A DNA stretch of 18,152 nucleotides from Castellaniella sp034007085 (GTDB lineage: Bacteria; Pseudomonadota; Gammaproteobacteria; Burkholderiales; Burkholderiaceae_B). The DNA lies in assembly GCF_034007085.1 (NCBI RefSeq), contig NZ_JAVERO010000036.1, positions 1 to 18,152 of the forward strand, given 5' to 3'. Below, in pieces: positions 15,025 to 18,152 of the stretch; position 1 is the stretch's first letter; the number at the start of each line of letters is the position of its first letter. The notes under the pieces are model-generated. The model had not been told where the DNA came from, searched no databases, and saw only the letters and a list, made by a program, of their open reading frames with translations. Made by a program: the position numbers and the translations under genes.

Positions 15025-15213
15025 GGCGGGGCATTCCGGTTGTGACATCCCTCCACCTCGCGGCTTGCAAGCCGCTCGGATTCGATCGGCGGGGCATTCC
15101 GGTTGTGGCATCTCTCCACCTCGCGGCTTGCAAGCCGCTCGGATTCGATCGGCGGGGCATTCCGGTTGTGGCATCTCTCCACCTCGCGGCTTGCAAGCCG
15201 CTCGGATTCGATC
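15025..15213. repeat. Three tandem copies of a 63-bp repeat with an internal palindrome
   Basis: Copies are 15025-15087, 15088-15150 and 15151-15213. Copies 2 and 3 are identical; copy 1 differs at two positions (TGACATCCCT against TGGCATCTCT). Each contains the 16-bp perfect palindrome GCGGCTTGCAAGCCGC, preceded by CCACCTC. The array lies wholly between the ppiD and spoT stops. Since 63 is divisible by 3, stop-free repetitive frames cross it, but none has coding character. The near-identity suggests recent expansion by slippage or recombination. Confidence 0.9.
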
Positions 15214-15251
15214 GGCACAGGACAGTCCGCAGGGACTGTCCTGTGTCCGAT
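15211..15251. terminator. Strong hairpin just downstream of spoT
   Basis: CACAGGACAGTCC (15216-15228) and GGACTGTCCTGTG (15233-15245) form a perfect 13-bp stem with a GCAG loop. ATCGG and CCGAT extend it by 5 bp past a one-base bulge. It starts one base after the spoT stop on the minus strand and abuts the 63-bp array. No U-tract follows, so it may protect or define 3' ends rather than act as a classical intrinsic terminator. A degraded relative sits at the argH end, which suggests a dispersed repeat family. Confidence 0.6.
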
Positions 15252-15252
15252 C

Positions 15253-17520
15253 TCATCCCCTCGCGCGGACGATTTTTTGGACTTGGGGGACGTGCCGGAT
15301 GGCGCGGATGACCTGGGCCAGGTGCTTGCGGCTGTCGACCTGGACCATGATGCTGAGCAGGGCCGTGGCAGCGGCCTCGTCGGGCATGGTGAGTTGGATG
15401 ATGTTGGAGTCGGCCTCGGTGATTTCCGCAGCCAGGCGGCCCAGCACGCCGCGTTCGTTCAGTACGGTCAGTTCCAGGCGCGTGGTCAGGTGTCGGGCGG
15501 TAGTGGTGTCCCAGATGACCGGGATCCAGCGTTCCGGTTCGCGCGCCTGCTGGCGTTTTGCCACCGGGCAGTCGCTCATGTGGACCACCAGCCCGTGACC
15601 CAGGCGGATTCCGCCGATGATGGCATCGCCTGGCAGCGGGCCGCAGCAGGGCGCCAATTGAACTGCCTGGCCCTCGTTGCCGTGGATCACGATGGGCGCG
15701 CTGGTGACGGATGTGAATTCGTCTACCGCCGTTGCCGTGGTTTCCAGCATGGCATTTTCTGGGGCGAAGCGGCGCGCCACGACGGCGGCCAACCGTTTCC
15801 CCAGGCCGATATCGGCAAGGATTTCGGTACGCGAGGCACCGCCTGATCCCTTGGCCAGCCGTTCCCATTGTGGGTCATCGTCCTTGGGGTAGGGGATGGA
15901 CAGCTGGTCGAAGGCCTGGTTCAGCAAGCGGCGACCGAAGGCCACGGATTCCTCGTAGCGTTCGGTGCGCAGATAGTGGCGGATTTCCGATCGTGCGCGG
16001 CCGGTGCGCACGTAATTCAGCCACTGGGCGCTGGGGCGCGAGGCGGCTGACGTGATGATTTCGACGGAATCGCCACTGCGCAGTTCGGTTCGCAGCGGCG
16101 AGAATTCGCCGTTGATCTTGCAGGCCACCGCGTGGTTGCCGACGTCTGTGTGGATGGCGTAGGCGAAGTCCACCGGCGTGGCGCCACGCGGCAGCGACAG
16201 GATTTTTCCCTGGGGCGTGAATACGTAGACGGCATCGGGGAACAGATCGACCTTGACGTGTTCCAGGAATTCCCCCGAATCGCCGGTCTGGCTCTGGATG
16301 TCCAGCAGCGATTGCAGCCATTGGTGGGTGCGTTTCTGCAGATCGTTGAGCGAAGTGCCCTGTTCCTTGTACAGCCAGTGGGACGCGACGCCTTCTTCGG
16401 CGACGTGGTCCATGTCGCGGGTGCGGAACTGGAATTCGACCGGTGTGCCATAGGGCCCGATCAGCGTCGTGTGCAGGGACTGATAGCCGTTGATTTTCGG
16501 GATGGCGATGTAGTCCTTGAATTTGCCGGGCACGGGACGGTACAGCTGGTGCAGGGTGCCCATGGCCAGGTAGCATTCGGGCAAGGTATGAACGATGACG
16601 CGAAAACCGTAGATGTCGAGCACGTCAGAAAAAGATTTCTTCTGCTCGACCATTTTTTTGTAGATGCCGTAGAGCGATTTTTCACGGCCGTTGACTTCGG
16701 CATCCAGGCCGGCGGCGGGCAACGCGGCACGCACGGCTTCGGCGATTTTGGAGATGACTTCCCGGCGGTTGCCGCGCGCGGCCATCATGGCCTTGTGCAG
16801 GACGGCGTAGCGGTTGGGATGAATGGCCTTGAAACAGCGGTCCTGCAGTTCGCGGAACAGTGCATTCAGCCCCAGCCGATGTGCGATCGGCGTGTAGATG
16901 TCGAGGGTCTCACGCGCCACGCGGCGGCGTTTTTCGGGGTTGACCGCATCCAGCGTGCGCATATTGTGCAGCCGATCGGCCAGTTTGATCAGGATCACGC
17001 GCACATCGCGTGCCATGGCCAACAGCATCTTGCGGAAGGATTCCGCCTGCTGTTCGGCCTTGGTGGCGTATTCCAGGCGTTCGAGCTTGGTCAGGCCATC
17101 GACGATCTCGGCGACCTCGACACCGAATTTTTCGGCCAGTTCCTGCTTGCTGACGTTCTGATCTTCGATCACGTCGTGCAGCAGGGCGGCCATCAGGGAA
17201 TCGGCGTCGAGTTTCCAGCCCGCGCAGATTTCGGTGACGGCGATGGGGTGGGAAATGTAGGGTTCGCCGCTGGCGCGGAACTGCCCCAGGTGGGCATTGT
17301 CGGCGAAGCGGTAGGCTTCCCGGATCCGTTCGATGTCGCGCGGCCCCAGGTACCCGGAGATGATCTGGTTGAGTCCGGCCAGCGAGGCGATTGGGACGGG
17401 TGTCGAATGATCTGTTTGTGAAACGGGGGCCGAGAGCGGCTTGCGCCGCCTCAGGCGGGGGCCCTTGCGCAGGACGGCAAGCAGTCCGGAGGACGCGCCG
17501 CGCAAACCTGGAAACGCCAT
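15253..17520 (-). CDS. spoT: Bifunctional (p)ppGpp synthetase/hydrolase SpoT
   Basis: Makes and degrades the alarmone (p)ppGpp. Order: HD hydrolase domain (about 65-215) with intact metal site (H91, HD at 115-116, KLADRLHNM 179-187 with D182); synthetase domain (about 245-385) with GREKSLYGIYKKM (278-290), DIYGFRVIV (302-310) and GYQSLHTT (345-352); TGS (about 427-490, VYVFTPQGKILSLPRGATP); CC/H/C zinc-finger-like region (CC625-626, H644, C651); ACT (about 680-755). The synthetase loop reads KFKDYIAIPK (333-342), the basic type of bifunctional enzymes, not the acidic EXDD of RelA. The 755 residues include a basic N-terminal extension of about 45 residues absent from E. coli SpoT. GGAG lies 8 bases before the ATG. 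rpoZ ends 16 bases upstream. Confidence 0.96.
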   Translation of the reverse strand: MAFPGLRGASSGLLAVLRKGPRLRRRKPLSAPVSQTDHSTPVPIASLAGLNQIISGYLGPRDIERIREAYRFADNAHLGQFRASGEPYISHPIAVTEICAGWKLDADSLMAALLHDVIEDQNVSKQELAEKFGVEVAEIVDGLTKLERLEYATKAEQQAESFRKMLLAMARDVRVILIKLADRLHNMRTLDAVNPEKRRRVARETLDIYTPIAHRLGLNALFRELQDRCFKAIHPNRYAVLHKAMMAARGNRREVISKIAEAVRAALPAAGLDAEVNGREKSLYGIYKKMVEQKKSFSDVLDIYGFRVIVHTLPECYLAMGTLHQLYRPVPGKFKDYIAIPKINGYQSLHTTLIGPYGTPVEFQFRTRDMDHVAEEGVASHWLYKEQGTSLNDLQKRTHQWLQSLLDIQSQTGDSGEFLEHVKVDLFPDAVYVFTPQGKILSLPRGATPVDFAYAIHTDVGNHAVACKINGEFSPLRTELRSGDSVEIITSAASRPSAQWLNYVRTGRARSEIRHYLRTERYEESVAFGRRLLNQAFDQLSIPYPKDDDPQWERLAKGSGGASRTEILADIGLGKRLAAVVARRFAPENAMLETTATAVDEFTSVTSAPIVIHGNEGQAVQLAPCCGPLPGDAIIGGIRLGHGLVVHMSDCPVAKRQQAREPERWIPVIWDTTTARHLTTRLELTVLNERGVLGRLAAEITEADSNIIQLTMPDEAAATALLSIMVQVDSRKHLAQVIRAIRHVPQVQKIVRARG

Positions 17521-17536
17521 GGCCCGTTCTCCGGAA

Positions 17537-17740
17537 TCAAGTCGGGACTTTTCGCAGCATCTCGGTGCCGACCAGACCCTGGGCGATTTCCCGGAGTGCG
17601 GTGACCGTGGGCTTGTTGTGGCTCTGGATGCGGGCTTCGTGTCCCTGGGCCAGTTCGCGGGCGCGATAGGTCGCGACCAGGGTCAGGTCGAAGCGGTTGG
17701 GGACTTGTTCGAGGCAGTCTTCTACAGTGATGCGGGCCAT
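17537..17740 (-). CDS. rpoZ: RNA polymerase omega subunit RpoZ
   Basis: Small subunit that helps assemble RNA polymerase by clamping beta-prime; in E. coli it also forms part of a ppGpp-binding site, which fits its place before spoT. The 67 residues start MARITVEDCLEQVPNRFDLTL and carry RARELAQGHEARI and NKPTVTALREIAQG, all typical of omega. It is shorter than E. coli omega (91) at the C-terminus, as is common in betaproteobacteria. AGGA precedes the ATG by 7 bases. It sits 12 bases after the gmk stop and 16 bases before spoT, in one operon. Confidence 0.97.
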   Translation of the reverse strand: MARITVEDCLEQVPNRFDLTLVATYRARELAQGHEARIQSHNKPTVTALREIAQGLVGTEMLRKVPT

Positions 17741-17752
17741 AGGTGTCCTGGT

Positions 17753-18152
17753 TCAGGAAGCGGTTGACAGTGGTTTACGGATGCCCAGCTGGGTGAACAG
17801 TTCTGCGTGCCGGACGGATTGCGCGCAATAGCGCAGGCGTGCGGCCCCGATGACTTGGCGAAGCTGTTCTAAAGCGAGGCTAAATTCTTGATTAATAATA
17901 ACATATTCGCAATCCGAGGCATGCGCCATTTCGCTTCCCGCAGCCAGCAGTCGCCGGGCGATGACCTGGGGCGCATCCTGGCCGCGTTTTTTCAGGCGGG
18001 CTTCCAGAGCCTCGATCGAGGGGGGCAGGATGAAGATGCCGATTGCCTGGGGATAGTGGCGGCGCACCTGAAGCGCACCCTGCCAATCGATTTCCAGGAT
18101 GATGTCGGTGCCGCTGGCCAGGGCCTGATCGACCCGGTCGCGGGGCGTGCCG
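17753..18152 (-). CDS. gmk: Guanylate kinase, C-terminal part (cut by the window edge)
   Basis: Phosphorylates GMP to GDP with ATP; it supplies the GDP/GTP from which (p)ppGpp is made. Only the last 132 codons or so are present; the start and the P-loop lie beyond the window. The visible part runs on without a stop from the edge as TPRDRVDQALASGTDIILEI, then DWQGALQVR and FILPPS. The lid-region motif RLKKRGQDAPQVIARRL follows, then CEYVIINQEF, all typical of guanylate kinase. An internal ATG near 18067 is not the start. A stretch encoding CEYVIINQEFSLAL has strikingly AT-rich codons. Confidence 0.95.
   Translation of the reverse strand, partial: GTPRDRVDQALASGTDIILEIDWQGALQVRRHYPQAIGIFILPPSIEALEARLKKRGQDAPQVIARRLLAAGSEMAHASDCEYVIINQEFSLALEQLRQVIGAARLRYCAQSVRHAELFTQLGIRKPLSTAS
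17884..17912 (-). promoter_or_regulatory. Candidate internal promoter in gmk for rpoZ-spoT
   Basis: On the minus strand TTGCGA (17907-17912) and AAGAAT (17884-17889) are separated by 17 bp, each matching 4 of 6 consensus positions. They lie in a 27-base stretch (17881-17907) that is 24/27 A+T inside an otherwise GC-rich gene. Transcription from here would reach rpoZ after about 140 bases. It is tentative; protein conservation could also explain part of the base composition. Confidence 0.3.

Noticed and set aside
15018..15250. CRISPR array
   Set aside because: The copies are directly adjacent 63-bp units with no unique spacers, and no cas genes are nearby.
14942..15598. Frames crossing the 63-bp repeats that encode a repeated 21-residue peptide
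   Set aside because: The repetition follows from 63 being divisible by 3. There is no ribosome site or family match, and the frames run into ppiD or spoT antisense sequence.

Overview
This window is GC-rich, densely packed core chromosome. It most likely comes from a betaproteobacterium of the Burkholderiales, probably Alcaligenaceae (the Bordetella, Achromobacter or Castellaniella neighbourhood). That placement is inference from protein character, very high GC, TACAAT-type -10 boxes, the gmk-rpoZ-spoT order, and the surE-pcm-nlpD cluster. I see no phage, transposase, CRISPR, rRNA or tRNA genes. Seventeen protein genes are supported; only gmk is cut by the window edge.

Layout. (1) plsY (phospholipid acyltransferase) on the minus strand is divergent from a plus-strand run of six tightly spaced genes: surE, pcm, nlpD, a PolB-type 3'-5' exonuclease, rlmD and an MFS transporter. 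Several stop and start codons overlap, so this looks like one transcription unit. A YbdG-type mechanosensitive channel gene follows on the same strand. The rpoS gene that follows nlpD in many proteobacteria is not here. (2) argH (minus) converges on the channel gene and diverges from glnB (PII). glnB converges on ubiC (minus) with only 5 bp between stops. (3) An rluF-type pseudouridine synthase (plus) diverges from ubiC. Its 3' end overlaps the 3' end of rlmJ, which lies in a minus-strand pair with an upstream glycerophosphodiester phosphodiesterase. (4) ppiD (plus), the periplasmic foldase, is divergent from that pair. (5) A 258-bp intergenic region between convergent ppiD and spoT holds three tandem 63-bp repeats, each with a 16-bp perfect palindrome, followed by a 13-bp-stem hairpin. 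(6) The classical gmk-rpoZ-spoT operon runs on the minus strand to the window edge.

Functionally, the genes cover stress and stationary-phase maintenance (SurE, Pcm, SpoT, omega), envelope biogenesis (PlsY, NlpD, PpiD, the channel), rRNA modification (RlmD, RluF, RlmJ) and nitrogen/arginine/quinone metabolism (GlnB, ArgH, UbiC).

I do not see a new multi-gene system. The most unusual signals are non-coding or structural. A decayed copy of the spoT-side hairpin forms the 3' end of argH and encodes its last residues. -10 boxes sit only 9-10 nt before the argH and rluF start codons, suggesting leaderless mRNAs. A sharply AT-rich, rare-codon island in gmk may be an internal promoter for rpoZ-spoT. 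Two back-to-back inverted repeats lie between argH and glnB.
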